A stretch of 64,000 nucleotides of DNA from Urechis unicinctus (taxonomy: Eukaryota; Annelida; Polychaeta; Xenopneusta; Urechidae), in contig CM067344.1 of the NCBI GenBank assembly GCA_034190875.2, positions 25,108,583 to 25,172,582 on the forward strand, in the 5' to 3' direction. Made by a program: the position numbers and the translations under genes. Each line of letters begins with the position of its first letter. Within the stretch, counting starts at the first letter, position 1. The notes under the pieces were generated by a model, which was not told the origin of the DNA, did not search any database, and was given only the letters and a program-made list of their open reading frames with translations. This document shows positions 42,324 through 56,149 of this stretch, piece by piece.

Positions 42324-45300
42324 GGGGACTTGTCGACAGGTGGCGAAAGTGCGCTTTGTTCGCATGCATAAGCTACGCAACTGCATAAACAGTATGCAGA
42401 TGTGAGAAGGTAAATGTACTGCAGAATATTCACGCCAGACTATATCTGCTGCATTTGAAATGTGATGTTTTGCTCATTCTAGGAAGCGCAACTGCCTTCC
42501 AGCTTTGTTTTATGGCTGACATTAGGATGATCGATCGCCATAGCTCTCAGGGAAATTGGAACCTAGATCTGGCGTGAAAGTCGTTATCGCTCTATTCGGA
42601 TGGTCAACTGTAATCATTTCCGTGTTAGACAACATAAAATGAGCTGTCATTTCCCATGGAGCCAATAAAGCGATCTACATAAATGTTACTTGCTGGCCTG
42701 ACAAGGACAATAATTTAATATTTATTGATAATTTTCCACCTCTGTGTTGCTTCAAGCGATGGAAAAGTTAGTAAGCTGTCTGGGTTGTGGTGTTTGTGCA
42801 CTTGAACTGTGTGGTTTAAGGCTTACCAACAGACGTCTGCTTTAACTGTTATGATGCCAACCTTTGCGTGCAATACACCGACAAAATGCACGTATTTGAG
42901 CATGCCTTTTTTTGGAGACACACACATGGTCCCTGGTTATTCGAACGTCCATGGCTAAATGTTGCTCGAGGGAACGAAATATAATTGCTCCTGCTTTGGA
43001 GAAATAGCTGATTTCATAGACAATACTTTTCAATATATTTATTTAATAAACGATCGGTTAATGCAGTCCCATCCATTGAAGTAAGTGTATCTTGTGTCAT
43101 GACTTACATGATAACGTGTACAGCAGCAGTACGTTATCTTGTTTCGTTTTCACACTCTAATTAAAAAAAGAGTCGTCTTGGTTTTCATGCAGTATTTGCC
43201 TACCACCACTTTGCAATTCGGTTTATCAGGTGCCATCGATCCCACTCTCGTTTGAGCACCATTCCATTTGCTTGAATGTCACTTGAGAAGCCTGCACTCT
43301 GTCATGTCGGGTAACTAACCAATCATACAGTTTTCAAGGCATGTTCAAAGCGCATGTGCCAAAGAAGAAGCAAGGAGCGAGAATAATTATAACAGTCTTA
43401 TCATGCAAGTATTGCAGATTGTCTAGTATCAGCTACTTTTCATAGACACCCAACAATATGCACACGAAAATGTCATACGAGGTACATTTGAGGTAAAATC
43501 TCTTACTTTGCTTTTAGACTATATTCAAGGTTTTGTTCGAGTTTGGAAAAGCAATACTACACATTGAATACTATAACTTAGCATAAAATAATAACGTATT
43601 GTTCAGCAGATGATATTGTGGCCTTAGCACCGGACTTATGGTCGTCATCTAGGCATACAATTGACGATATATCTTGGCAAAATAATATCCCACAGCTGAG
43701 CATTGCAATTCATCACATCGTTTTAGGGCATGATTTCTGATAGAAAAGTACACCACTATAGCTTGTTGCATCAATTTCAATGCCCTGCCAAGAAAGGATG
43801 CATCAATAATGGGTCCCTCTGGCTGGCATGAAAGTAAATGTAGTTTTCATTAGGTCCGTTGGACCTAATAGTTAAGCAGCCGTCATAATTGTTCTTGCTC
43901 TACTCAGGCAGTAGAAAATATATATTTACTTCATTGATATCATAGTACATTATAAAACATGGTCCTATGAATAGAGAAGACAATCAAATTGATGCCATAT
44001 TTAATTGCGACCATTAAAAAGATGACACCAAGCAGTTCAATATCTAAGTGTGTGATAAAATGCTTAACTAAACGATCGCTTTGCAATATACATTTCACAT
44101 GTTTTATTATACACATATATGGGAATAGTGCAAGGTGTGTCATATTTGCATGATCGCTGTCCATGCCCCCAGGGTCTCATGATCGCTGGTCCCACAAGCG
44201 TCTCTACAGATTACGAGCTCCATCTGGAGTGAATGCCTGCTACTAACAGGTCGTTAATTTGAAATAATCATTACCTTCATAAAGTCCGCGAATGATTCAA
44301 TTATTCTTCTCCCCTTCTCAACAAGTACCCATTTAGCAATGGCTGACCAACAAAATGATTTGATGGTTACTTTAACGCCGGGTAGAGAATCTAACCCACC
44401 ATAGGCCGAAGGCAATAGATCATCGTGATGTCAGCCGTCAAACATCACTAAAAGGAAGCCACGTCTGCTTTTTTGGAGTGAACATGATATCGCATGCAGC
44501 TACATGTATCATCCTTTGCTCTAATGCGATGGAAAGTGGCGCCCCCTCTCCCACACCTACTCCGTTTCTCAATAAAGTAGATTTGTATCTTAAGTATACG
44601 ACTCAATCGTATTGTAACCATATGCTGCTGTGTTGATAACTGGATAGGGTATTTCGCATGGCGGCGCAATCCACCCTTTGTGTTTTCTGTATAAAAGTGT
44701 GAACAGTTTTCTATTCATGTCCGTATTCTGTACCACTAAGCTAGTATTGTTTGGGAATAAAACAGGGCATGTGTCTGTTTTGATATAAATGCGGAACCCT
44801 TTGATATAAGACAGGTACCCAGAAGCTGAGTGGAATTCATTGTGCGACAATAATGTCAATCCAATGGCGCGCGAGATGGAATTATTTATGCAAGTTCCGT
44901 CTGTATCTGACTCATCGGAGGCAGATTTCGTTAAATGAACTTGACGTTATTAACATCGGAATGAGATATTGGACATGGTTTTCCTTAGATGTTCCCTATT
45001 GCTTCCGGATATTTTGCTTAAGCAGGAAGTAGCCATGGCAACTTAGGCTATTTGCTGCGTGTACGAACGATTGATAACAATTATATGCCGTTGAGATAAC
45101 CCTGACAATGGTTACTTCTTTTCATGTAGTATTCAACGCAGCTCTTCACAAAATGCATCGAACGAATTTCTATTAAATAAATAAAAGTACATCCTATTGC
45201 CAATCGACCAGTGCTGTAGAATAAATAGGTATATACAAAAGCTGACTAAATACATGCAAAACCGCAAATAGCGAAATGATACTGATGATTTGATTTGACA

Positions 45301-45545
45301 GTTAAAAGTGTGAACGTGTAGCTAAGGTGTTACAAGTTTCTGAACGAGGAATGATGAGAAGGATTCGTTGTGTCTGGAATTTAAAGAGGCAGTCTTGACG
45401 TGCTCTTTGTTAAATTTATAGAGTAAGCGAGTAGTCATTCTCAAATCAAACAAAGCGGGGATGGTTCGCTATATTGAGTGACATGAAAGACTGTCAGGTT
45501 GCCTTATGCAGCTGCATTAAGGGGTGAACCGATTTCTATTCATGT

Positions 45546-45854
45546 TCATATTCCGCTCCGGTAAGCTAGTATTGCTCGGGAATATGTTGTATGCATTACG
45601 TACTTGATCTGTATATGCGTCAACGTCTTTAAAGAAAACCTTACTTTCAACAATGCGACTGTAGTGGCTACAAAACACACATACATGAACAAAACCTGCT
45701 CCTCGTTACCCCAAAGCATCAGTGGGTTGGGATTTGTCCTGACTCGCACCAGTTGTTCTTTAGTCAGTTTTGTGACACATTTTCGGCTGACATTTGTGCG
45801 ACCCTTGGCCTCTGGGAATTCCATCAGTTCGTTGTCCAGTAACGCGCTGGACAT
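45546..45854 (-). other. Exon-like open frame of unknown function, copy 2
   Basis: Twin of 38,200-38,508, with an identical 102-residue reading. The single base difference (CTC against CTG) is silent for leucine on this strand and silent in the overlapping plus-strand frame (45,604-45,882) too. The plus-strand frame is therefore equally conserved, so the strand cannot be chosen from conservation alone. The minus strand is preferred only for its more protein-like composition. Confidence 0.25.
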
Positions 45855-46074
45855 TGGTATAGGAGCTCGACAACATAATTGATGATATCATGCTGTAGTG
45901 ATCATGCATTGCAGGTCAGCGTTTGTGATATTGAAGTGGACATTTTCCCGAGTGGCAATGTAGTTACTCCTACTGTGAATCGTAGCTGTATTGCTGTTGA
46001 ACTGATTATAATAGAATAGTGGTCAATACCCTTTGGTTTGGGCATTGATTAGTTTGAATCGTAAGCACGTATCT

Positions 46075-46885
46075 GCGCTGTAATTGACCAGTATGTGGCT
46101 TAACCTTCTAGGTGGGACATGTTTTCATATCCAATTCTATAATGCCCAAGCTTTTACAGTCCATCTCGAACACGGTTATTGGGTTTTTTCTCGGACCCTT
46201 AATCTTCCTCGTCTACATCCTTTGCCTTATCCGTTTAATCATATCTCATGCGGTCGACAGGCATGGTTTCGCCGACGACACACACATATGCATTGCTTTC
46301 ACAGGCAACCTAGATACAGCATCCATGCGAAAAAAGAATGTAAGACTATAGAACCGCCTGACTTAGATCTCTGCCAGGCGGACTGCAAACAAGTTCAAGT
46401 TCATCTCATGTCAGACCAAAAGGAGAAACCGCTCCGTTACTCACCTTCACAGCTGAGCAACTTTCTGTTGCCATCCCATTGTTTTTAAGATCTGTTAGGG
46501 GCCAATTAAAAATCTCGGTGCACGTTTGATTCGTCACTCTCAATGATAGCCCAGGTGAAGCAAATGTCTAGTCAGCTTGTCTCTGGTCATCTCACGACTC
46601 CATTACTGCAACATTCTCCCATATGGCGTCTCAGATGTGCTCCTCTTAAGGCCCCTGAATACATATGCCAGATGCTTAACCTCTCCCTCGTTCAGCAAGC
46701 AACGATCTCATTGTAGCGCTAAGAGCGAACGTGCCCACAGTCGATGTCAATATCTTCAATGTTTATGCCCCGCGTCAATGGAATAGAATGTGGTCAATGA
46801 TAAGACACTCTGTATCCCGGCCTAAGTTTAAGGCAGCTCTCAAAGCGCATGTCTCTTCCGGGTAGCTTTCCAGTCCTACAGCAAC
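46075..46885 (+). mobile_element. CR1/L2-type LINE fragment, block copy 2 (3' tail lost)
   Basis: The best-preserved reverse-transcriptase reading in the window: FFLGPLIFLVYILCLIRLII then HGFADDTHI (FADD at 46,267-46,278) in one frame of 79 codons (46,112-46,351). It is followed in other frames by the NLG-C-TFDSS segment (about 46,505-46,535), SRLHYCN (about 46,585) and the C-terminal APRQWN-like segment (about 46,765). It is 5'-truncated, lacks the tail and is inactive. Confidence 0.82.
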
Positions 46886-47301
46886 TAATGCAATGAGATC
46901 CATAATTCTGACCGAAACTTTGACAGTGCTAAAATAGCCACTCGGAATGATCCCCACTGATTCACTATTCCGTTATTATTTTCAGAAGTCAAACATTTGT
47001 TTGATGTAGCAAGATGTAACGTCCCTTGTCATCGTAAAACCTTGACGGTGACTAATAGTACAGTGTCTTAAACATCGGCCGAATGATTTAAAAACCTCAT
47101 CAACCAAGCGAACCGTTAAACACGACCTTATATAAAGCAAGAACAGAAAGACAAGACGCGCTACATCAAACAGAAACTAAACCGAACATGCACTTTCACA
47201 TTCAGAATTCTGAAATGATATTGTTCATCAGGCATGCTACGAAACTCCGCCCTTGTGAGGACGCTATTAAACACAGGCAATCGCTCCTTCCCACAGAGTG
47301 T

Positions 47302-47320
47302 GGAGGGAGGGGAGGGGGGG
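47302..47320 (+). repeat. G-rich tract with G-quadruplex potential
   Basis: GGAGGGAGGGGAGGGGGGG contains four runs of at least three G with one-base loops if the last run is split. See the poly-G counterpart at 39,952-39,971. Confidence 0.75.
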
Positions 47321-50300
47321 TATTTAGGACATAGCAGCGGGAATTGCCTTCCGTTGCAATATTTAACTGAATTTTATTCAAAGCTAATAAAAAAAACCAG
47401 CCGTTTGTAGAAAGTTATGCAATATCAATTTTACGGCCTGTACTTGTAACATGTTGATACATATTTGTATGACGTTGAAGTTTCGACAGTAGCAAGTTGA
47501 AGCCAATATAATTTATCCTTAAACGAGTGAAAGCCAATGCTAAAGATGATCCCACTTTGCAATATTGGATAGCGGTATCACAAAACATAACACAAAAGCC
47601 CACTGAGATATGGCGTTGAGGTCATCTTAAATGAATACCTTCTCGATATCGAATCATAGATATGCCGATACCTATTCATTAAAACGTGTGGGAATTGCAT
47701 GTTTGTATGTTAGTTGATAGTCCCATCCATTAAATTTTTTACTGGTGTATGATACCTTTAACTATATGTACTGTATAACCATTAAAAGATGACCCATTGC
47801 TGCGACAGATGAAGCATCGCTTTGACGACACACGAGGTTTGCAATTCATCATCATATTGACAACCACAAAACGTCCTGCAAGATATTTACAACTCTATAT
47901 TCATCTACTTCCCGATATTAACGACACCCTTGGTCTATATGTTTACTATTTTTCTCGTGCTAATTGGCAAGTTTCCTGAATATTATTAGGTTTTCAATCT
48001 ATTCGCAAGGAGAGTTGCGTTCTTACGTGAAGTAATGTTTAGACCAATACTTCAGGTGCAACTGCCTCTGTTCATGTATCGATAAATTGTATTACGCACG
48101 TATCATTCCATCGATCTTATATGAGCAGGAATCTCTTCAGGTTCATTTCACATAAAATTCCAATCCGCATGGTGATAAGCTAGTCTATGTCCCACACTCT
48201 ATAGGCTACGCTACGCTGCTCACCCAAAATATTCTGCATCTGCAAGGGTTGCAAATAACAGTTAAGTACGAGTGAATAATGTGTCACCTCGTCACAAAGA
48301 CTAGGGGTTCTGTTTCCGGACAGCATGACACGTTTTGTTGTGCTGGAACCATACATGCAATTACTTCTACATCCAAATAATCAAACTGAGTATAATGCTG
48401 GTATGATAAGATTAACCAATCCGGTGTAGGGGTGCTCACGAGTCATTGACCGACTTGACTAATGTTAATGTGATCTTGAAAAGCCCGCTAACAACTTTTC
48501 TTCCATAAAACACACATCACAAACAGAAACACCATACTAAGTTGGCTGTACGGAATTAGAACTGCAACGGGGTTATGTGTAACTTAAAACATTTACCGTA
48601 TTCTGTACATGTACGCAAATATGTATATCCGCAGTTGCACCTGGGCTTATAGTTTCAATCAATAAACAAATCGTATCGTTTTTCACATCGTCCTTACAGT
48701 GTGTTATGTTATCATGGAATTAGTTTCTTATTTACGTTCCTGAATGATACCTTGTGCCACTTGTCTGTTTTCCAGAAAGAGGCATGACTAGTTTCATTAC
48801 AGGCCGATAGTCATCAATATTCTTAACACCCATATTATGAAGTGTGTGGAGTGTTTAAATGACACCGCCCAGTAGGTCTGAGTGTTAGTCATATGTCAGG
48901 TTAAGGACTGGGCTGAGCATGTTTTATTCCAGGGTGTGGTCTAGTATTGAATTGCGGGTTACCGGTTTTAAGTGAAAGACAAGCTATTCCAGGGTGTGCT
49001 CCGGTGTTTAAGTTTTCGTGGGAAGTCGTGAGAGAAAGCCATTCCCAATCTTGACAGTTAGTCTCAGCGAAATAATGTAAGGTGGCGGGTTATCTTACCG
49101 AACCGTGAGAGGGAGCTTTTTATTGATTGTGACACGTATTAGACGATGCGCTAGGAACAGCATGGCGAGAGCATAAATTGACAAAAAGCTATTGACATCA
49201 AATTGCCATTGCCCTATTCCTTCTTTTATCATTTGTTTAGTAGATGAGAATTTCAGAGGTTTGTTCAATGAATGAGAGCCGTTGTCAGAGGTTTATAGCA
49301 CAAATGACGAGACCAGAGATCCATTAGTAAAAATGTCTACAAATGTTATCTTAAACGGTTGAAGATGTTTTTGGGGGTGCTGCGTTTCATTACTTTGGCA
49401 GTTGTGTAAGATCTCGGCAGAGCGCATGCAAGTTATTGTGCCAAGTAGAGATATTTGGTTGGAGGGAGGTCGGTAAATTCATTTGTTTCTTAAACGCTTG
49501 TTGAGAACTAAGTTTAGAGCGAAGCTGTGGCAAATGGCTGACATGGATAAGCAACAGGCTGAGAGAGTTCAGCAAAGAGACCGAATGTGAGGCCGGTAGA
49601 AAGCATAAATATGATGCGTTTGGAACAGGTGACCAACCGAAAGAGAGAGTGAGGGGACTTGTCGATTAAAATCTCACCTTCTGGTACATTCAATATCTGA
49701 GCAAAATCAAACCACAATTATACGCATGAGAACGATACAAAACTCGAGCCTGCAATGTTTCAAGCAGTAACTGGTGACAGGAAAGGTAACTGTAAATATC
49801 GTAATGTGTCTGTTGGTGCGGTCGGACGGTCAATCTTGACACGATAAAGTTCAATATATATTCAACATATATGGTTTTCGTGGACAGCAAGGCGTTGCAT
49901 ATTAGGGGCAGTCATTCACATTTATCAGGGGGAAGTAGAGTATATTTCATCCAGATTAACCAAGAGCCATTTACGTACGTTCATTTTCAAATTTTTTCTT
50001 ATTTGCGCACATCGAGTATCTAACCATGGTGATATAGCTTACATAATAGCGTAAATGGTTATCATGTGGTATGGAGGGGACATTACAAAGTACACAAAAA
50101 TATAGCAATCGAATGAAAGAGAGAATTGCGCACTAAAATTCTAAATATGTAATGAAGGTATACCAAATAATGTCAGTTAACTGACTTCATTCAATTTTTT
50201 TCTTCATTTGTCTTTTGTTTCCTTCTTCGTGTCCCGCTCCCACCCAAGTATGTCACGATAAAGCGATATCGAGACATTAAATCAACAGTAATCATCACTG

Positions 50301-50695
50301 CGTACTTCTCGTTTTATTACACCTACCCCGCTTAAAATACTATGTACAATGGCAGGACATGATTTATACCAGAACAATGTTCCCGATAAATGTAATCAGT
50401 TGGATTGCGCCTCTTCGTTTTTTTACCAAATACATGCTTCGCTTGGCTCGTGACACTATCTGAGAGACGGAGGGTTTGGGTAATTTGTTTCCGTCGGTGA
50501 TAAGACCAATAGGCATCGACCGAGTTTCAGACTCAGTTATTTCTTGCTCGTTGGACACACTGCACAGCAAATGCTCAAAACGATGAATGGCGTGCTTGTG
50601 CATTCAGTATTTTGAATCGCTTGTTATTTTAGCTATATTCAATTTATATAGTTTTTGGTCATGCCCACAGAAACAGTGATAACACATCTTGAAGT

Positions 50696-50938
<243 letters not shown>

Positions 50939-51892
50939 ACTTTTTTTCTGATGACGGACATTTTGTATTCTAAATGCATTCATGTGGCTGTATGTATATC
51001 AAATGAAAAAACATCTGCCGTTTAATTTTCGTAAGAAACTCCATTTGCAATAATATAGGTCTCCGGCATATATATATAATGAAGTACTGAAACTATATTT
51101 GCTGACAACAAACAGAAGCGGCAGCACGAAAACTGTCATGGTGGCGCCGATGTATGAATGTAGTTCCATGGGGACATTATACCATCATAACGAGGATACT
51201 TCGAAAACTCATTACAGAGTTTTATGATCGACCTTAACCTGTTAGGTGAAAGAACGTATCCGGTTCTCTACAACTCAATCAAGTTGTGTCTGCAATCTAC
51301 ACTGTTTGGTAACCTATGTATTGCTATTAATGCTAATTCATATTTGGGTTGATACCGCTGATCGTTGCCTGCCTGTTCTTAGAGTACAGCCTATTCGATG
51401 AATTCAATTAAGGCGAGTTTTATGCTTCAAGCTTAATGGCATCATGTTTTTTACCCACATAAATATTACACAATGAATATGCCATGAGAGCCATAAGTGT
51501 GGCCTTCAGCGAGGAGGAAATATTGCCTCTTTTTAATGGATTGCCTGGTTTTTGCAGACGGAGTGGTTATTGATAGTGGCAATATATTCGGCATCCGCTT
51601 CATATCAATCATCTGCTCCGATGTTTGTACAACACGGACGCGCCAGCTGCTCTCCCATTTATCTACCACGCTCTCATTTATTGACACTAACAATAATACA
51701 GAACACGTATCATACCATATATGATAATAATTATCGACTTTGGGGATGGTGCAAACAATGCAACTTCAGGCCGAGGGAGTCCATTAACATATAACACACT
51801 TCGTGGATGAGGTATCCATAATGCTATACCGTGTAATTGCATTGTGACAGCGCTGTTTGGTTACGGTTTCATCGTAATTTTGGGTATACATT

Positions 51893-52283
51893 TATAGATA
51901 TAGAGATATATATATAGAGGATATATATATATAGGATAGAGATATATATATATAGATAGAGATATAGAGAGAGATATTATATAGCCGATATATAGATATA
52001 TGAGGATATATGAGATGGAAGATATATAATATATATAAGACTATATCATATATATATGGATATATAGATATAGAGATATATATATACCGTCTTATATATG
52101 ATCTATATATATTCTATATATATATTTAAATATATAGATATAGTATATATCATATATATATATATATATATATATCTATATATCTCATATATATATCTAT
52201 ATACAGTGAGTTCTTAGTATTTGTGGGAGATATGGTGGAATATATATCTCTATATATATATATATTATATTATCTATATATCT
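51893..52283. repeat. Scrambled TA/GATA array
   Basis: About 390 bases of GATATA, TAGAGA and TATATC variants with occasional unique words. Counterpart of 28,903-29,137 but much more degenerate. It grades into a minisatellite on its right. Confidence 0.88.
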
Positions 52284-52380
52284 ATATATCAGCTAAGTTC
52301 TTAGTATTTGTGGGAGATCTGGTGGCCTGGATAACCCCATTATTTATCTGCATCTATATATCAGCAAGTCCCTCAATACT
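52196..52380 (+). repeat. Minisatellite, about 88-base period, just over two copies
   Basis: The 21-base word starting GTTCTTAGTATTTGTGGG occurs at 52,210 and again at 52,298, each preceded by an ATCTATAT(AT)CAG-like lead. A third lead (ATCTATATATCAGC) starts near 52,352. It is absent from the equivalent place in unit 1. Confidence 0.75.
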
Positions 52381-52937
52381 TTTAATGAAGATAAGGACGG
52401 AATATTACCGCACGTATCTTACTTATTCCTATCTTAATACTCGACCACCTTTTCATACTTTGAAGTAGGTGGCTAATCAATACAGATTATGCATGTAAAG
52501 ATCAGTATGGTGTACTTGATATGCGATCAAGCGGCCGAAAACAATCAACACCACGTGATTTGACTTGAAATATTTGTAGACGAACAACCTAATTGTAACC
52601 TTCATGAATAACTGACTTAAACATCAGATCAATAGAGTGTTTCGATACCCTTGGACAACTGTGACCAGTCATCCACATCTTGACAGGACGCGGGAGATTC
52701 ATGACAAGAGAGATGTTCGAATTTCGTGAACCTATGAACCGACGAGAATAAGTGCTGTACTCTCACTGAAGTTCAATCGATCAATTAACCATTGCTTTGG
52801 GTTTGCACGGTTACGATCCCTCGTCAACCGTCGACGACTGAGACAAAACTGCTTTGTCAGGAAGAGTCACATATGACATTCATATTCGGTTGCAATCATA
52901 GAAAACGACCCAATTTGTCCGCATGTTTTTGGGATGT

Positions 52938-54060
52938 TTCTGGTTTGAAGCGATATTACCTGCTAATATTCTGGCAAAGTGAGAGAAGCCGTCACCGTTG
53001 TAACTGACTGATTCCGAGGGGTTAATTTCCACTCGACTGGCATTGGTATTGAAACGTTTAAAATATTGGTTATTGTAGACATTGATTATCATAAATCACT
53101 CAATTTGTATTTGGAAATATTTGGCATAGAAGCGACACAATTGATAAGTATCACGTTTACCATTTCATAGTATTGAATATGCGAATTCTTATAACCTTAT
53201 TTATAAGTTCTCACTTTGCAAATTTGATTCCGCAAACAATTGGACACGATGCCAGATATGAGCGCAAAACATTGCGTTCAGACATGACCCTCTCCTGTTT
53301 CGAGTCTCGGTCGTCACATTGCTACATGCATATCGTTTACGAGCATCATTTGAGACAAGTCCCTTTTCTTGTATAAGTGTCAGGCTATTTGTTGATTGGA
53401 ATTTTGGCAATTTTCACCAGCAGTGCTAGGATTGATTCAGTCCGAGGATGCTGCTGCGACAACTAAGGTTCAGTTACCAGTATACTTACGTTTTGTAGTG
53501 CTTGGGCTTGAATATTTATAAGAGACTCAAAGACCTGTGCGACATATTGATATCCGCATTCCCAAGCCATCTACACTCCTCACGATTCATGACGGATCAC
53601 AAGTGGGCCAACTGGCCATGCAAATCGATCACAAATATGTTGTCAAAACCGTTAATCACATTTCATCCGAATAGCGTCCTTGGAGTGAATTGATTTTCGA
53701 CATCAGAGAGTACGCTATGTCTTGCGTTTGTAGCAACATTGTCTATCAATGCAGTTCATCGATTCATCAGTCAGTTCGGTTGCATTGACAATACCACGGA
53801 TCAACCCTCGGAAACTGCCCCGAGGGTGAATCACAAAGTGGGGCTTGTAAGTTAATGTCGACTGTAATGACAGCAAACGCACCGCACTTCGGGAATGTGT
53901 AGCAGCCATTTGATCCACCAACATTTCAGTGAAACGAGCAAATTGCATCACCCTTGTCCATGTCACAGTTCGGTTTAAAGTATCCTGCAAGTCTATCATG
54001 TAGATAACACGATTGATTCTTACCAACTGAATAAAACTAACTCCCTGTTCAATTGGAACT
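52938..54060 (-). other. Segment with several protein-like minus-strand frames, start of unit 3
   Basis: 52,938-53,376 is absent from unit 1, where GATGTTTCTG is followed directly by GTGTCAGGC. On the minus strand there are open frames at 53,715-54,026 (103 codons; the frame is open for about 12 more codons upstream), 53,201-53,410 (69 codons) and 52,880-53,092 (70 codons). Their composition is protein-like, and they lie in one direction and in order, as exons of a decayed gene would. They are unrecognised, no splice sites were verified, and there is no second copy of the longest one to test for constraint. 53,411-53,700 shows nothing definite. Confidence 0.25.
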
Positions 54061-54070
54061 GAATCAATTC

Positions 54071-54283
<213 letters not shown>

Positions 54284-54299
54284 GTTTTGTGTTGGTTAG

Positions 54300-55335
54300 C
54301 GATCAGATGATGCAAATAACATTTGCTATCTCAAAGAGTTTGGGGCATGTACATGTGCGAATTAGTTTCACATCATAGGTACTTGTAACAGACGCTGAAG
54401 ACGCCAAAGATTGTGTGCACTGTGTGGTTTACTGCACAGGGCCTTAGATTGGTTCAATATTTTATCATCTAGGTGGTTTAGCTTACACGACGAACGACCA
54501 TTGATGGTGATTCGAGCTCTGGTTTAAAGCCTGTTTGCACCCTCTCTCTCTCTTACGCTGTATGTTAAGGATGATTAACCGTCAAATGTAATTTGCGCGT
54601 CATAAAAGACGGTGTTTGCAATCATGCTTCGGGCTTTATCCGTCTCCCGCAATTCCTATTTACATAAAACTATCTATATTCGTATAATACTACGACCAAC
54701 ATGAAGTCGGATTCACAAGTGTTCTTATCACTCTGTTGTTTGAACTTACATCAAAACCCGTGGAAAACACAACATGCTTGGTGTGGTTGAAACTTCAATC
54801 AAATAAGCTGCAGCATAATCAAATGGCGCTTATACGTCTTTCGAACTATTGCCTTAGAGCAACGTATGATTTACCGGTCTAACAATTATATAACTTATAG
54901 TTTTGTGTGGCCCTTCCATAAATCCGATTTAATCGAACAACCAATAACAAATATTGCGTTTTGCTCGCACGGTAGCGACTACTTGACGACTTCCATCAAG
55001 GGCTGCCATGAATTGTAAGACATGACAGCTAATTTTGGTTGTAATCATAGGAAACGTCTCTTAAATCCCGGGGCCACCCAATGTCTCGGTTTTGAGGCGA
55101 TATGATGAACGACCCTCTCAGCAAAATCACCAAGGCCCCATCTTTGGGCGTGGTATTTTCGAATAGATCAGTTTGCATGATAGAATGATTAAAATGTCGC
55201 TTCTTGCAAAGCCATTAATGTATCATGACAATATATATAATTTCTTTCTTTGCTGCTGGCGTTTAGTTCCTACATTTGCACCACAGTGTATGCTGCCATG
55301 CATTTTTGCGTATTATACACTGAGGCTTGTGCCCT
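54300..55335 (+). repeat. Copy of the innermost 1 kb of the palindrome arm
   Basis: Matches 13,474-14,522 in direct orientation (from GATGATGCAAATAACATTTG onward) at clearly higher divergence than the arms show to each other. It retains the GTGTTTGCAATCATGCTTCG stretch near 54,620 that the left arm has and the right arm has lost. No gene. Confidence 0.85.
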
Positions 55336-56149
55336 GTCATATGGCGATCAATTCATTGTTTCAGGGAACACCAAATAGGGTCGATGTCAACACTTGCCTA
55401 CGTAATTGGTGCACTGCGGATGACATTACGATATATGCGCGTAGACTTCAGTACATTGCTATTGCTAGAAAATTGTGTTAGTATTCCCGTTGTGAGACAA
55501 CTATGAAAGTAACTCGTTGTTTTAACATGAGTCTTCTGTAGGATATCTGTTTAGCTTAACTTGCCTGTGTTGCTGCAGGTTTTTTTTATTTTGCGTGCCA
55601 TTGAAAATACTAAATTGTTTAACAAAGTTATGATCGGTGCATATGCTGAACATACCTTCACGACGGACATGATATACGCAAATAATGGCAACAGAGGCAT
55701 GACAAAATCCTTGGTTGTGGCCATTTAAGCAAAATGGTCCTTTATGGCGCTATATGCTTAACGTGCTTCAGCGGGATAACAACTAGTCTGTATGAATGCC
55801 GAAAATGGCACTTTTCAGCCAGTTAACGGACGATAGCGGAAATGAGACACATGTGATGATTGCCACACCATAGAAACAGTTCTTAGCATGTGTGTGAGCT
55901 TATGGATTAGATATTTAATTACTGTGGTGCAAAACATGCGAACGATATTATTCCTAGTCAAATTTGAAATCAGATTAGTACATCTGCCGCGTGGGGTATA
56001 ACTCACTTAATGCGTCCTCCAATGCACCTGAGCAGATCGCATTGCTTGACAAGGCAGTCGTATCATATATCAGCATTCAATACAGATTTTCAGTTAATCT
56101 GCGTATTAGTCATACGAAACGCTGGCGTCGCTAGCAAACACGCCAGCAA
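55336..56149. other. Unit-3 segment without a match in the window
   Basis: About 800 bases of ordinary AT-rich DNA after the match to the arm ends. No convincing coding frame. At its right edge there is a perfect 8-base inverted repeat (GCTGGCGT at 56,121-56,128 and ACGCCAGC at 56,140-56,147) with an 11-base loop, two bases before the next repeat block begins. Confidence 0.6.

Larger units (their letters stand above)
34747..42336 (+). repeat. 7.6 kb tandem block, copy 1
   Basis: Starts with CAGGTGG at 34,747; the same word starts copy 2 at 42,337. The right part (37,383-41,605) follows 22,722-26,703 of unit 1. The left part (34,747-37,330) is mostly found only in these two blocks, apart from about 155 matching bases between 35,655 and 35,935. 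At the duplication junction the text GGACTTGTCGA runs into CAGGTGG, whereas at 26,744 and 49,664 it runs into TTAAAAT. The tandem duplication breakpoint is therefore visible to the base. Confidence 0.92.
42337..49664 (+). repeat. 7.6 kb tandem block, copy 2
   Basis: Runs from CAGGTGG at 42,337 to GACTTGTCGA at 49,664, after which unit 2 continues as in unit 1. It is about 260 bases shorter than copy 1, largely through the 240-base difference near 35,981 and smaller indels. Divergence from copy 1 is a few percent by eye, uneven, and lowest (one difference in 306 bases) over 45,546-45,854. No intact gene. Confidence 0.92.

Noticed and set aside
50364-50603. Protein-like 79-codon minus-strand frame
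   Set aside because: The unit 1 copy has about 11 substitutions in some 126 bases, most changing the residue, and then a frameshift. No recognised domain.
50945-50960. CTGATGA words as possible hammerhead ribozyme cores (also near 20,998 and 37,900)
   Set aside because: None is followed by the required GAAA box with pairing stems at a workable distance.
53501-53700. Minus-strand text resembling a methyltransferase motif (FDNIFVIDLHG)
   Set aside because: Only about a dozen residues between stops, with no supporting sequence on either side. Treated as chance.
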